A DNA stretch of 64,000 bases from positions 2,852,001 through 2,916,000 of the forward strand of contig NZ_VFMO01000001.1 in the NCBI RefSeq assembly GCF_006715095.1, written 5' to 3'. The notes beneath the pieces are model-generated. The model had not been told where the DNA came from. It did no database searches and worked only from the letters and a program-made list of their open reading frames with translations. The translations under genes were made by a program, and so were the position numbers. The stretch comes from Yimella lutea (GTDB lineage: Bacteria > Actinomycetota > Actinomycetes > Actinomycetales > Dermatophilaceae). This document shows positions 20,541-32,877 of the stretch, piece after piece (the first letter of the stretch is position 1; each line of letters begins with the position of its first letter).

Positions 20541-20790
20541 GGTGTGACCCACAGAATGACCGACCCCGGCATTGGCGTGCTGATGGCCGCCCGGATCCTG
20601 GTGTCGTGGTCCCACCCTGGCCGCTGCCGTGACGAAGCCGCTTTCGCCAGGCTCGGTGGCGTCGCGCCACTGGAAGCGACCTCGGGACAAACCCAGACCC
20701 GCCACCGGCTCTCACGCGGCGGCGATCGCCATCTGAATCGGGCACTGCACACGGTGATCCTCGCGCGGGCGAAGCACCACCAGCCGGATC
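20541..20790 (+). pseudogene. C-terminal fragment of an IS110-family transposase
   Basis: The + strand encodes DPGIGVLMAARIL, AAFARLGGVAPL, then RHRLSRGGDR and LNRALHTVILAR. This is the C-terminal (transposase_20) domain of IS110/IS116 transposases. The N-terminal DEDD domain is absent, and the sequence abuts the IS3-type fragment on the opposite strand. It is clearly different from the intact IS110 copy at 49459-50652. It probably represents a second insertion that later lost its 5' part. Confidence 0.75.
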
Positions 20791-21021
20791 TCACCGCGAC
20801 GCAAGACCGATGCCTTCACTCGCGGTCACGTCCCACAGATCTGCTTCCCCCAAGCCTTCCCACTCCACGAAGGCTTGCTCGTGAGCGTCCTCGAGGTTGG
20901 CGTCTGTAAGCAGGCGACTTGCACGCTGGATCGCCGCAAAGCGCGATTCGACGCCCGCAGCACGGGCGAACTTGTCGAGCGCGGCGACATCCGCGTCAGA
21001 CGGACTCGCACGCAACTTCAT
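20791..21021 (-). CDS. Ribbon-helix-helix antitoxin (MazE-like), no partner toxin
   Basis: A 76-residue protein with the form of actinobacterial MazE-type ribbon-helix-helix antitoxins: a short N-terminal strand (MKLRASPSD), helices around AALDKFARAAG and AAIQRASRLL, and an acidic toxin-binding tail containing EWEGLGEADLWD. I chose the ATG at 21021 because it places the strand at the N-terminus; upstream codons in the same frame look non-coding. In such pairs the mazF toxin gene normally follows directly. Here that position is taken by the transposase fragments, so the toxin has probably been lost. The last residues may derive from the junction. Confidence 0.65.
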   Translation of the reverse strand: MKLRASPSDADVAALDKFARAAGVESRFAAIQRASRLLTDANLEDAHEQAFVEWEGLGEADLWDVTASEGIGLASR

Positions 21022-21153
21022 ACTGCAATGCTGCTCAGGTGGTACCCGCCTGCGACCAACGCTGTGGAGAAGGCAACCGTCCACCGAAGGTTGAATTCGA
21101 CGCCGAAGCGCAGCTGGTTCACGAGGCCGGTCAGCCCCTCATTCGCGACGAAG

Positions 21154-22527
21154 TCAGCACTCGATGACGTTGACCGCAAGACCGCCGCGGGCGGTCTCCT
21201 TGTACTTGATCGACATGTCGCGCCCGGTGTCGCGCATCGTCTTGATCGCCTTGTCGAGGCTCACGTGGTGAGCGCCAGTTCCGTTGAGCGACAAACGAGC
21301 TGCGTTGATGGCCTTCACGGAGGCGATCGCGTTTCGCTCGATGCACGGGATCTGGACGAGACCGCCGACCGGGTCGCAGGTCAGGCCCAGGTTGTGTTCG
21401 ATGCCGATCTCGGCGGCGTTCTCGACCTGCTCGGGTGTGCCGCCCAGCACTTCACACAATGCGCCGGACGCCATCGCGCACGCCGAACCAACCTCGCCCT
21501 GGCAGCCGACCTCCGCACCCGAGATCGATGCGTTCTCCTTGAACAGGATGCCGATCGCCGCAGCAGTGAGCAGGAAGCGAACGACGCCGTCGTCGTCCGC
21601 GCCGCCGACGAAGTCGCGGTAGTAGTGCAGCACCGCGGGAATGATGCCGGCGGCGCCGTTGGTCGGGGCGGTCACGACGCGTCCGCCGGATGCGTTCTCC
21701 TCGTTGACCGACAGCGCGTAGAGGTTGACCCAGTCCATGACGTGCAGCGGGTCCATCCGCGCACCGTCGGCGGTGAGGTCGCGGTACAGGCCGGGTGCAC
21801 GACGCGGCACCTTCAGACCTCCGGGCAGCACGCCCTCGCGGCCGTACCCGTTCATGACGCACTGCTGCATCACCGCCCAGATGCGCAGCAGTCCGTCACG
21901 AATCTCCTGCTCCGAACGCCAGACCTGCTCGTTGCGCATCATCACTTCGCTGATCGACAGGCTCTCCCGCTCGCAAATCTCGAGCAGTTGCTCGCCGGTG
22001 GTGAAGTACAGCGGCAGCGCGGTGTCGTCCTGCACGACGCGATCAGCGCCGGTGGCGTGTTCGTCGACGATGAAGCCGCCGCCGACCGAGTAGTAGACCC
22101 GGCTGGAAATGACCTCGCCGTCACCGTCGAACGCGTCGAACTGCATGCCGTTCGGGTGCGTCGGCAGCGACTTGCGACGGTGCAGGACGAGGTCCTTGTC
22201 CGCGTCGAACGCGACCACGTGGGTGCCGCCGAGGCGGACCAGCCGGCGCACCTTCATGTTCTGGACGCGTGCATCGGCTGTGTCGACGTCGACGGTCTCG
22301 GGGTCCTCCCCCTCCAGACCGAGCAGCACGGCCTTGCCGGAACCGTGGCCGTGTCCGGTGGCACCGAGCGAACCGAACAACTGGGCGTGCACCCGGACGA
22401 CATCGTCCAACCGGCCGTCCTGCTCCAGTGCGTCGACGAACATCTTCGCCGCGCGCATGGGACCGACCGTGTGAGAGGACGACGGTCCGATGCCGATGGA
22501 ATACAGGTCGAAAGCGCTGAGCGCCAT
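21154..22527 (-). CDS. sdaA: L-serine ammonia-lyase (iron-sulfur type, single chain)
   Basis: Converts L-serine to pyruvate and ammonia in the cytoplasm. The 457-residue protein joins the beta (N-terminal, starting at [20 protein letters not shown]) and alpha domains of the 4Fe-4S dehydratases. Cluster-type cysteines lie in [15 protein letters not shown] and in GLTCDPVGG...QIPCIERN. The start at 22527 has GAGGAG about 10 bases upstream. The gene is transcribed away from the divergent reductase gene at 22649. Confidence 0.93.
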   Translation of the reverse strand: MALSAFDLYSIGIGPSSSHTVGPMRAAKMFVDALEQDGRLDDVVRVHAQLFGSLGATGHGHGSGKAVLLGLEGEDPETVDVDTADARVQNMKVRRLVRLGGTHVVAFDADKDLVLHRRKSLPTHPNGMQFDAFDGDGEVISSRVYYSVGGGFIVDEHATGADRVVQDDTALPLYFTTGEQLLEICERESLSISEVMMRNEQVWRSEQEIRDGLLRIWAVMQQCVMNGYGREGVLPGGLKVPRRAPGLYRDLTADGARMDPLHVMDWVNLYALSVNEENASGGRVVTAPTNGAAGIIPAVLHYYRDFVGGADDDGVVRFLLTAAAIGILFKENASISGAEVGCQGEVGSACAMASGALCEVLGGTPEQVENAAEIGIEHNLGLTCDPVGGLVQIPCIERNAIASVKAINAARLSLNGTGAHHVSLDKAIKTMRDTGRDMSIKYKETARGGLAVNVIEC

Positions 22528-22648
22528 GGGTGTCGGCTCCTCGAGGTGACGGGATTGTCCGCAGACCTGATGGTTGATGAGGCCTGCGTCACGCCATCCT
22601 AGGCGCCGGTTCGACAACCGGGCCGGGCGCACACCTTACGGTTGGGCC

Positions 22649-23893
22649 ATGGATTCCCGTACCCGCGAGTTCGACATCGTCCTGTTCGGCGCCACCGGTT
22701 TCGTCGGTGAGCTCACCGCCGCCCACCTGGCCAAGCACGCCCCGGAAGGCACCCGCATCGGCCTCGCCGGCCGCAGCGAGACCAAGCTCGCCGACAGTCG
22801 CGGCGACCTGCCCGCAGCAGCGCGCGAGTGGCCGTTGCTCACCGCCGACTCCTCCGACCCGGCATCGCTGAAGGCGATGGTGGAGCGGACGAAGGTCGTC
22901 ATCACGACCGTGGGACCGTACGCCTCCTACGGCCTGCCGCTGGTCGAGGCCTGCGCCGATGCCGGCACCGACTACGTGGACCTGACCGGCGAGGTGCTCT
23001 TCCACCGCGACGCGATCGACGCCTTAGACGAGCGCGCCAATGCCTCCGGAGCGCGCATCGTCCCCTCCTGCGGATATGACTCGGTGCCCTCCGACATCGG
23101 TGTGTTCGTACTGGCGAACGCCGTGCGTGAAGCCGGCGACGGCGAACTCGGTGACACCACCACGTACGCGTCGATGAAGGGTGGCGTCAGCGGTGGCACC
23201 GTTGCCTCGATGATGGGTCAGGTCGACGCGATCAAGGGTGACAAGGAACGCCGCAAGGTGGTCACCGACAAGTTCGGCCTCTCCCCCGACCGCTCGGCCG
23301 AGCCGTCCGGCGAGTGGAAGGACTCCGCGGCAGTGCGCGAGGACGCCGAGATCGGCGCGTGGACCGCCCCCTTCGTCATGGCCACCTACAACACCCGCAT
23401 CGTGCGCCGCAGCAACGCCCTGGCCGGCTACCCGTACGGCCGGTCGTTCCGTTACCGCGAGGTCATGAAGACCGGCAAGGGCGTCGGTGGAAGGCTCACA
23501 GGGTATGGCGTCGCAGCCGGCCTCGGCGGTGCAGTCGCGGCGATGAACGTCGGCATGCTGAGGCCTGTGGTCAAGAAGGTTGTGCCGGCGCCCGGCACCG
23601 GACCGAGCGAGAAGGCCCGCAACGAGGGCTTCTTCAAGATGGATATCCGCACCACGACGACCACCGGTAAGAAGTGGCACTCGATCGTCGCCGCGCAGGG
23701 TGACCCCGGGTACGCGGCGACGTGCGTGATGCTCGGCGAGGCCGGCCTCGCCTTGGCACTGCAGCGCGACGAACTCCCACTCCCGGATGGGCGCCAGGGT
23801 GGATTGCTCACTCCCGCAACGGCATTGGGCATGCCCTACATCGAGCGGCTGCGCGCGCAGGGGTTCACCATCGAGGCCGAGCCGATGGTGTGA
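22649..23893 (+). CDS. Saccharopine dehydrogenase-like / trans-acting enoyl reductase family protein
   Basis: A 414-residue protein with an N-terminal Rossmann motif (IVLFGATGFVGE), then TTVGPYASYG and DYVDLTGE, typical of the saccharopine-dehydrogenase-like family that includes mycobacterial trans-acting enoyl reductases. Members act on lipid intermediates or are uncharacterised, so the substrate cannot be given. I use ATG 22649, because upstream codons in this frame lie in the divergent promoter region. It is divergent from the serine ammonia-lyase gene. A tiny 23-codon frame (23890-23961) overlaps its stop and is not called. Confidence 0.8.
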   Translation: MDSRTREFDIVLFGATGFVGELTAAHLAKHAPEGTRIGLAGRSETKLADSRGDLPAAAREWPLLTADSSDPASLKAMVERTKVVITTVGPYASYGLPLVEACADAGTDYVDLTGEVLFHRDAIDALDERANASGARIVPSCGYDSVPSDIGVFVLANAVREAGDGELGDTTTYASMKGGVSGGTVASMMGQVDAIKGDKERRKVVTDKFGLSPDRSAEPSGEWKDSAAVREDAEIGAWTAPFVMATYNTRIVRRSNALAGYPYGRSFRYREVMKTGKGVGGRLTGYGVAAGLGGAVAAMNVGMLRPVVKKVVPAPGTGPSEKARNEGFFKMDIRTTTTTGKKWHSIVAAQGDPGYAATCVMLGEAGLALALQRDELPLPDGRQGGLLTPATALGMPYIERLRAQGFTIEAEPMV

Positions 23894-24054
23894 ACGAGGC
23901 ACTCACCCGACTGGTCAACCTACTGCGAACGCAAGAGGCCGAGCGACTGCGCGGACGCTAGCTCGTGGTGTTCGCGCCGGTGCTTGCATCCGCGACCCCG
24001 CGGGTCGAGCACTACCGCACCCTCGGGTGACCGAACAGCTGATCGTCACCTTCG

Positions 24055-25299
24055 GTGACGGCACCGGCCTCCTCCCCCAGCGGCGACGACCTCACCGTCG
24101 TCCGCGCGACCTACGAAGCGCCTGTGCAGTCGGTGATGGATGAGTTGGCAGGGTGGCGACACGTGCTCAACAACCCGCCCGCTCACGTGCTCGCTGCGGT
24201 CGACAGCTTCGACCCGGAGGGCACCGCGCTGGTGCTCAACGCGGCTCCGACGGCGAGTGACGCGAAGGTCTTCGGACGCGACGTCATCGGCGGCAGATCG
24301 CTGGCCGACGAGTCGCTCGAGGACAAGACGTTGTGCGGCGCCATCTTCGAGGCTGCCGGTCTCCGGACACCTCCCGAGGAGGTGGTCCCCGCGGACTCGA
24401 AATCGCTGCGCGGCAGCGTTCTTCGTCTGGACCGCGGCGCCGGCGTGGTGATTTCGGCGGACGCGTCGCAGGGCATGAACGGCGGCGCCGCCAAAGTGTG
24501 GTGGGTGCGTCCTGGGACCGACCCGTCAACCGTCTTCCGCGAGGTGGCCGCAGCCGGCGAGCGCGCGCGGGTGATGCCTTTCCTGGAGGGTCAGCCCTGC
24601 AGCATTCACGGCATCGTCACCGACCGGGGCGTGCTCGTGCTGCGGCCGGTGGAGCTGTGCATGTTGCGCCCAGCGGGCGGGCACCGATTCGTGCAAGCCG
24701 GCATTTCCACGTGGTGGGATCCGACCTCGACGCAGCGCGACGAGATGCGCACCGCTGCACGACGCGTCGGTGAGGCGCTTGCCGGAGAACACCGCTACCG
24801 CGGCGCGTTCGGCATCGACGGCATCCTCACGGCCGACGGTTTCCGTCCGCATGAGCTCAACCCCCGCTTCTCCGGCGGCATCAACACCATCAACAAGGGC
24901 ACGGCCGACGTGCCACTCAACCTCCTCGACCAGACCGTCCGCTCCGGCGCGAACCTCGACGTCGAGCTAGACGCCGTCGAGACCGAGCTGCTCGACGCAG
25001 CCGACGCGAACCGCGCCGGCTCCGCCTATCTGGCGACGGACGCGGTGACGCCACAGGCGACGACCGCGATGTTCGTGTGCGGCACCCCCGATGATCTACG
25101 CCCCTGCGACGACGACGCCACCGCTGTCGGCACCGTCGAGCTCGGACCCGCAGCGATGGGCGCGTTGGTGCGGTTCACTCCCATCGACTTCGCGCACGGC
25201 GAGCGGATGACACCGTGGGCCGCAGCCGCACTCGACCTCGCAGATCGGTTGTGGCACACCGGATTCGGCCCGATGGAGCAACCGCGCGAGGTTCGCTGA
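24055..25299 (+). CDS. ATP-grasp domain protein
   Basis: A 414-residue ATP-grasp family protein. The C-terminal half has the ATP/Mg-binding stretch RPHELNPRFSGGINTIN (an E-x-N-x-R signature), and the middle part has paired strands (GVVISADASQGMNG, ARVMPFLEGQPCSIHGIV) that fit an ATP-binding fold. ATP-grasp enzymes join a carboxylate to an amine, thiol or similar; the substrate here is unknown. The start is doubtful. GTG 24055 lacks a Shine-Dalgarno sequence, while a GTG at 24027 in another frame gives a plausible N-terminal strand (QLIVTFGDGTG), so a sequencing or natural frameshift near 24070 is possible. Confidence 0.65.
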   Translation: MTAPASSPSGDDLTVVRATYEAPVQSVMDELAGWRHVLNNPPAHVLAAVDSFDPEGTALVLNAAPTASDAKVFGRDVIGGRSLADESLEDKTLCGAIFEAAGLRTPPEEVVPADSKSLRGSVLRLDRGAGVVISADASQGMNGGAAKVWWVRPGTDPSTVFREVAAAGERARVMPFLEGQPCSIHGIVTDRGVLVLRPVELCMLRPAGGHRFVQAGISTWWDPTSTQRDEMRTAARRVGEALAGEHRYRGAFGIDGILTADGFRPHELNPRFSGGINTINKGTADVPLNLLDQTVRSGANLDVELDAVETELLDAADANRAGSAYLATDAVTPQATTAMFVCGTPDDLRPCDDDATAVGTVELGPAAMGALVRFTPIDFAHGERMTPWAAAALDLADRLWHTGFGPMEQPREVR

Positions 25300-25462
25300 C
25301 TCACAATTGCGTTGCCGTTCGGCGCCCGCACCGCGCAGTGCACGGGCCCGCAGTGCACGGGTGATCTTCGCCGACCCCGAGGGCAACGAGAGGATCGCTC
25401 CGACCCGACCGTCCGGGCGGTGACCTGCGTCTTCACCCGAGGTACGGCTCGCTCCGCGACCA

Positions 25463-25498
25463 TAACCCTGCGAAGTGCCTTAACCCTGCGAAGTGCCT
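25463..25498. repeat. 18-bp perfect tandem duplication at the 3' end of the acyl-CoA synthetase gene
   Basis: Two adjacent exact copies of TAACCCTGCGAAGTGCCT (25463-25480 and 25481-25498). The TAA stop of the synthetase gene falls at the copy boundary (25480-25482), so the duplication affects only its last residues and the 3' untranslated region. A second, 13-bp direct repeat (CGCAGTGCACGGG) lies nearby at 25334 and 25349. Confidence 0.9.
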
Positions 25499-27396
25499 TG
25501 TCGCCCGAGGCTTTTCGCGAGGGCGTCGAGCACGGAAGGGTCCTCGATGGTCGAGGGCACCTGCGCGTCCTGGCCGTCGGCCATCTGGCGCATCGTCTTG
25601 CGAAGGATCTTGCCCGACCGGGTCTTGGGCAGTGCGGCGACGACGTCGACCTGCTGCAGGGTGGCGATGGCGCCGACCTCCTCGCGCACCCGCTGTCCGA
25701 GCTCGGTGCGCAACTGTGCGAGCCCGGCATCGTCGAGGTTGGCCCACTTGTCGCCGGCCTTCAACACGACCAGCGCCCGCGGCACCTGACCCTTCAACGG
25801 ATCGGCAACACCGATCACCGCACACTCCGCGACCGCGGGGTGGCCGGCCAGCGCCGCTTCGATGCCGCCGGTGGAGAGCCGGTGCCCGGCCACGTTGAGC
25901 ACGTCGTCGGTACGGCCGAGCACGAACAGGTAGCCGTCGTCGTCGATGTAGCCGCCGTCGCCGGTGAGGTAGTAGCCCGGGTAGGCCGACAGGTACGACG
26001 ACTCGTACCGGGCGTCGTCTTGCCAGAGTGTCGGGAGTGTGCCGGGCGGGAGCGGCAGCTTGATGCAGACCGCGCCCTCGGTGCCCGGCGGCACCTGTTC
26101 ACCCATCGAGTCGAGGATCTGCACGTCGTAGCCGGGGGTCGGCACCGCCGCTGATCCCGGCTTGATCGGCAACTGCTCGAGCCCCATCTGGTTGGACGCG
26201 ATCGGCCAGCCGGTCTCGGTCTGCCACCAGTTGTCGACCACAGGCACCCTGAGCTTGTCGGTGGCCCACTGCCAGGTGTCGGGGTCGAGACGTTCGCCGG
26301 CCATGAAGAGGGTGCGGAACGACGACAGGTCGTGGCCTGCCATCAACGCCGCATCCGGGTCTTCCTTCTTGATCGCCCGGAAGGCGGTCGGCGCGGTGAA
26401 CAACGCCTTCACGCTGTATTCGGCGATGACCCGCCAGAAGGTCGAAGCGTCTGGTGTACCAACGGGTTTGCCCTCGAACACGATCGTCGTGCAGCCGGCG
26501 ATGAGGGGTCCGTAGACGATGTAGGAGTGACCGACGACCCAACCCACGTCGGACGCGGTGAACCATACGTCACCCGGTTCCATGCCGTAGACGTTCGTCA
26601 TCGACCACTGCAGCGCAACCTGGTATCCACCGTGATCGCGCACGATGCCCTTCGGCTTGCCGGTCGTGCCGGAGGTGTACAGCACGTAGAGGGGGTCGGT
26701 TGCCGCGACCGTCTCACAGCCCGCCGGCTCGACGGCGCCCGGTTTCATCGCCGTCGCCCAATCGATGTCGCGCTCCCCCGTCTCGGCCTGGAGTTGCGGA
26801 CGCTGCACCAGCAGTACGCGATCGGGCTTGTGCTCGGCGCGCTCGATCGCCTCATCGACCATCGGCTTGTACGGGATGACGCGGGTCCGCTCCACGCCGC
26901 ACGACGCGGTGACGACGACCTTGGGCCGCGCGTCGTCGATGCGGGCGGCGAGCTCGGCCGGCGCAAAACCGCCGAACACGACCGAGTGCACCGCACCGAT
27001 CCGGGCGCAGGCCAGCATCGTGATCACCGCTTCGGGAATCATCGGCAGGTACACGACCACACGATCGCCCTTGCCCACACCGAGCGCCTTCAGCACCCCG
27101 GCCGCCCGCCCGACCAGATCGAGCAGCTCGGCGTAGCTGTAGCTGCACCGGCCCTCGGTGACCGGGCTGTCGTAGATCAACGCCGTCTGGTCGGCCCGGC
27201 CCTCGATCACGTGGCGATCGAGCGCGTTGTAACAGATGTTGGTCTGCGCGCCGGGGTACCACCGGTAGAACGGAGGGTTCGTGTCGTCGAGCGCCTGGGT
27301 CGGCTTCTTGAACCAGTGCACTGCCGATGCCGCGTCCAGCCAGAAGCCCTCGGGGTCGGCCATGCTGCGCTGATACTCGTCGCTGTAAGCACCCAT
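25480..27396 (-). CDS. Propionyl-CoA/acetyl-CoA synthetase (PrpE-like)
   Basis: A 638-residue ANL-superfamily acyl-CoA synthetase that makes acyl-CoA from a short fatty acid, ATP and CoA. The P-loop is YTSGTTGKPKGIVRDHGGY; the IVRDHGGY variant is typical of PrpE. The acyl-binding region has DNWWQTETGWP, the A7/A8 regions are YYLTGDGG and GRTDDVLNVAGHRLS, and the acetylatable A10 lysine is in PKTRSGKILRK. N-terminal YSDEYQRSMADPEGFW also fits the acetyl/propionyl group. Acetate cannot be excluded as substrate. It lies 3' to 3' with the ATP-grasp gene. Confidence 0.85.
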   Translation of the reverse strand: MGAYSDEYQRSMADPEGFWLDAASAVHWFKKPTQALDDTNPPFYRWYPGAQTNICYNALDRHVIEGRADQTALIYDSPVTEGRCSYSYAELLDLVGRAAGVLKALGVGKGDRVVVYLPMIPEAVITMLACARIGAVHSVVFGGFAPAELAARIDDARPKVVVTASCGVERTRVIPYKPMVDEAIERAEHKPDRVLLVQRPQLQAETGERDIDWATAMKPGAVEPAGCETVAATDPLYVLYTSGTTGKPKGIVRDHGGYQVALQWSMTNVYGMEPGDVWFTASDVGWVVGHSYIVYGPLIAGCTTIVFEGKPVGTPDASTFWRVIAEYSVKALFTAPTAFRAIKKEDPDAALMAGHDLSSFRTLFMAGERLDPDTWQWATDKLRVPVVDNWWQTETGWPIASNQMGLEQLPIKPGSAAVPTPGYDVQILDSMGEQVPPGTEGAVCIKLPLPPGTLPTLWQDDARYESSYLSAYPGYYLTGDGGYIDDDGYLFVLGRTDDVLNVAGHRLSTGGIEAALAGHPAVAECAVIGVADPLKGQVPRALVVLKAGDKWANLDDAGLAQLRTELGQRVREEVGAIATLQQVDVVAALPKTRSGKILRKTMRQMADGQDAQVPSTIEDPSVLDALAKSLGRQGTSQG

Positions 27397-27473
27397 GGCG
27401 CGAGTGTGTCATCGGCCACACTCCGGCCGCTGCGACTCGCGCCGGACGGCCTGAATCGGTCGCTCAGCGGCGG

Positions 27474-28298
27474 TCACCACCATCGGTGGAAGTGGTGCAC
27501 CGGCCCGTGACCGGCGCCGATCTCGAGCGAGTCGGCCGCGCGCAGCGCGTCGGTCAGCCAGCCCTTTGCGTCGGTCACAGTGGTGTGCCAGTCGGGCCGC
27601 TGCGGACGCAGGGCGACCAGTGCGGACGACAAGCTGCAGCCCGTGCCGTGCGTGTTGGACGTGGGGATGCGCGGGGCTGCGAACCGTTCGAAGCCGTGTG
27701 CGTCGACCCACAGGTCGACCGCGTCGCCGTCGAGGTGGCCCCCCTTGATGAGCACCGCGGGCGCACCGAGGTCGAGCAGGCTCCTGGCTTGATCGCGCAT
27801 CCCCCGCTCGTCGGTCGCAACAGGGGTGGCGGTCAATGCGGCGGCCTCCGACAGGTTCGGTGTCACGACGCTGACAACGGACAGCAGGTCACGTAGGGCA
27901 GACGTCACCGACGCGTCACCGAAGCGGTCTCCGGAGGTTGCGACCAGCACCGGATCGAGCACGATCGGCACCCCGCGATCACGCATGTGCAGGAGCGTCG
28001 GGCGGATCACCTCAGCGACCCCCGCTGAGCCCAGAACACCGATCTTCACACCGTCGACACGCACGTCACTCGTCACTGAATCAAGCTGTGCCGCAACGAA
28101 TTCCGAATCGATTGGTAACACCTTCTGCACACCGATCGTGTTCTGCGCAGTCAGTGCCGTGAGAACGCTCATGCCGTACGCACCGAGTGCGCCGAAGGTC
28201 TTCAGATCTGCCTGAATTCCCGCACCTCCACTCGGGTCACTGCCGGCGATCGAGACGACGGCTGGCGGACGGACCATGTGCGACACCGTAAGTGACAT
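27474..28298 (-). CDS. thiD: Hydroxymethylpyrimidine/phosphomethylpyrimidine kinase
   Basis: Phosphorylates HMP and then HMP-phosphate to HMP-diphosphate, the pyrimidine half of thiamine. Ribokinase fold: VSIAGSDPSGGAGIQADLK at the N-terminus, DPVLVATSG in the middle and the anion-hole NTHGTGCSLSSA near the C-terminus. About 274 residues, normal for the family. The start may be ATG 28298 or 28277; neither has a strong ribosome binding site. It is divergent from the TPP-riboswitch-controlled thiC operon, with about 120 bases between the two start regions. Confidence 0.92.
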   Translation of the reverse strand: MSLTVSHMVRPPAVVSIAGSDPSGGAGIQADLKTFGALGAYGMSVLTALTAQNTIGVQKVLPIDSEFVAAQLDSVTSDVRVDGVKIGVLGSAGVAEVIRPTLLHMRDRGVPIVLDPVLVATSGDRFGDASVTSALRDLLSVVSVVTPNLSEAAALTATPVATDERGMRDQARSLLDLGAPAVLIKGGHLDGDAVDLWVDAHGFERFAAPRIPTSNTHGTGCSLSSALVALRPQRPDWHTTVTDAKGWLTDALRAADSLEIGAGHGPVHHFHRWW

Positions 28299-28314
28299 GG
28301 GTTACGGTGGCGAC

Positions 28315-31423
<3,109 letters not shown>

Positions 31424-31437
<14 letters not shown>

Positions 31438-32218
31438 TGTTGCATCGATCCTGGACGCAATGAGAGTGAAGGCCCCGTTGGTCCACTGCCTCACCTGAGC
31501 CGTATCCGCGCCGTTCGTCGCCGATGGTTTGCTCGCCGCCGGTGCCCGTCCACTGATGACCGCCACGATCGGCGAGGCACCCACCCTCGTCCGGGGCGCG
31601 GACGCGCTGTTGGTGAACCTCGCTGCTCTGGGCGAGGAGACCGCGGCAGCGATCCTGCCGACGGTCGCAGCTGCCCGTGACGGCGGCCGTCCATGGGTAC
31701 TCGACCCTGCGGTCGTCGGACCGACTCCGGTGCGAACTCCCCTGGCGCGCAACCTTGTTCGCCACCATCCGGGAGCGATCCGAGGCAACGCGTCCGAAAT
31801 CCGCGCGTTGGCCGGGGCGGACGGTGGCGCTCGTGGCGCCGACACCACGTGCTCCTCCCGGGCCGTCATCGACGATGCGGCCCGATTGGCACACGACGCA
31901 AGGTGTGTCGTGGTCGTGTCCGGCGAGTTGGACGTCATCACCGACGGGCACCGGGTCATCGGATCGACCGGCGGCGACGCACGCCTCACCCAGGTGACCG
32001 GAACCGGTTGCCTGCTGAGCGCGCTGGTCACGGCGTTCATCACGGTGGCAACCCCCCTCGATGCGGCCCTCACCGCTGTCGCCCTGATGAGCTCCGCCGC
32101 CGAGGACGCCGCCCGCAAGAGCGCCGGCCCCGGCAGCTTCAAGGTGGAGCTGCTGGACGCTCTCGACCGGATCGGACCAGCTCATCTGGAGGTGAGCACC
32201 CGATGGTGCAGCGGCTGA
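31424..32218 (+). pseudogene. thiM: Hydroxyethylthiazole kinase with in-frame TGA at codon 25
   Basis: ThiM phosphorylates hydroxyethylthiazole in the salvage pathway. The ATG at 31424 has AAGGAG 8 bases upstream and starts MHTPDVASILDAM...PLVHCLT. TGA (31496-31498) then stands where the family has the Asn of HCITN. The same frame continues without any shift for 240 more codons: AVSAPFVADGLLAAG, later DPAVVGPT, NASEIRAL and the catalytic region VTGTGCLLSAL. Only the single stop is wrong, which suggests a recent nonsense mutation, a sequencing error or, less likely, readthrough. A TTG restart at 31529 would drop the substrate-binding N-terminus. thiE overlaps its end by 16 bases. Confidence 0.85.
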
Positions 32219-32877
32219 GCACGTCCCTGGATCTGCGGTGCTACCTGGTGACGTCGGGCACCTCGCGTCGCACGGTCGAGATTGCTGCGGACGCCGCAGC
32301 AGCAGGAGCAGGCGTCGTGCAGGTGCGGGCAAAACAGGCCACGACCAGGCAACTGCTCGACCTCACCATCGCGGTGGCCGACGCCGTGCACGCAGTTGCG
32401 CCGGCGACGAGGGTTCTCGTGGACGACCGCACGGATGTGGCGCACGCCGCCCGCCTGCACGGCGCGCCGGTGCACGGGGTGCACCTCGGTACGGACGATC
32501 TACCCGCCGAAGCGGCCCGGGCCATGCTCGGCGACGAGGCCGTCATCGGACTGACGACCGGCACCGTCGAACTCGCCCGGTGGGCGCAGCAGCAGCAGGA
32601 GTGGATCGACTACATCGGTGCCGGACCCTTCCGGCGGACCCCGACCAAGGACTCCGGCCGTGACCCGCTGGGCGTCGAGGGCTATCCGCCGATCGTGGCG
32701 GCGACCTCGCTGCCGGTCGTTGCGATCGGTGACATCACACCGGCCGATGTGCCGGCCCTCATGGGCGCTGGAGTTGCCGGCGTGGCGCTGGTGCGCTCGA
32801 TCATGGACGCGGACGACCCGGCCGCCGTGGTGCGCGACGTGCTCAGCGGCTGCCCCACTCCCAGGCCGGTGTACTGA
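32203..32877 (+). CDS. thiE: Thiamine-phosphate synthase
   Basis: Couples HMP-diphosphate with thiazole phosphate to give thiamine phosphate. TIM-barrel signatures are present: GVVQVRAKQ, VLVDDRTDVA, GVHLGTDDLP, DYIGAGPFRRTPTK and VVAIGDITP. 224 residues. ATG 32203 has GGAGG 8-12 bases upstream, within the thiM 3' end. Its final 35 bases overlap the 3' end of the convergent ATPase gene. Confidence 0.93.
   Translation: MVQRLSTSLDLRCYLVTSGTSRRTVEIAADAAAAGAGVVQVRAKQATTRQLLDLTIAVADAVHAVAPATRVLVDDRTDVAHAARLHGAPVHGVHLGTDDLPAEAARAMLGDEAVIGLTTGTVELARWAQQQQEWIDYIGAGPFRRTPTKDSGRDPLGVEGYPPIVAATSLPVVAIGDITPADVPALMGAGVAGVALVRSIMDADDPAAVVRDVLSGCPTPRPVY

Noticed and set aside
20875..22602. A 575-codon open frame on the + strand opposite the serine ammonia-lyase gene
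   Set aside because: It is the antisense shadow of a clearly conserved gene in high-GC DNA; its translation has no recognisable domain and no ribosome binding site.
23890..23961. A 23-codon frame overlapping the reductase stop
   Set aside because: Too short and without supporting features beyond the GTGA overlap.
26332..27510. A 392-codon + strand frame opposite the acyl-CoA synthetase gene
   Set aside because: Antisense shadow of a gene with complete ANL-family motifs; the translation shows no domain.
31496..31498. TGA in thiM as a selenocysteine codon
   Set aside because: ThiM enzymes have Asn here, no selenocysteine-containing homologue is known to me, and no SECIS-like hairpin is evident after the codon.
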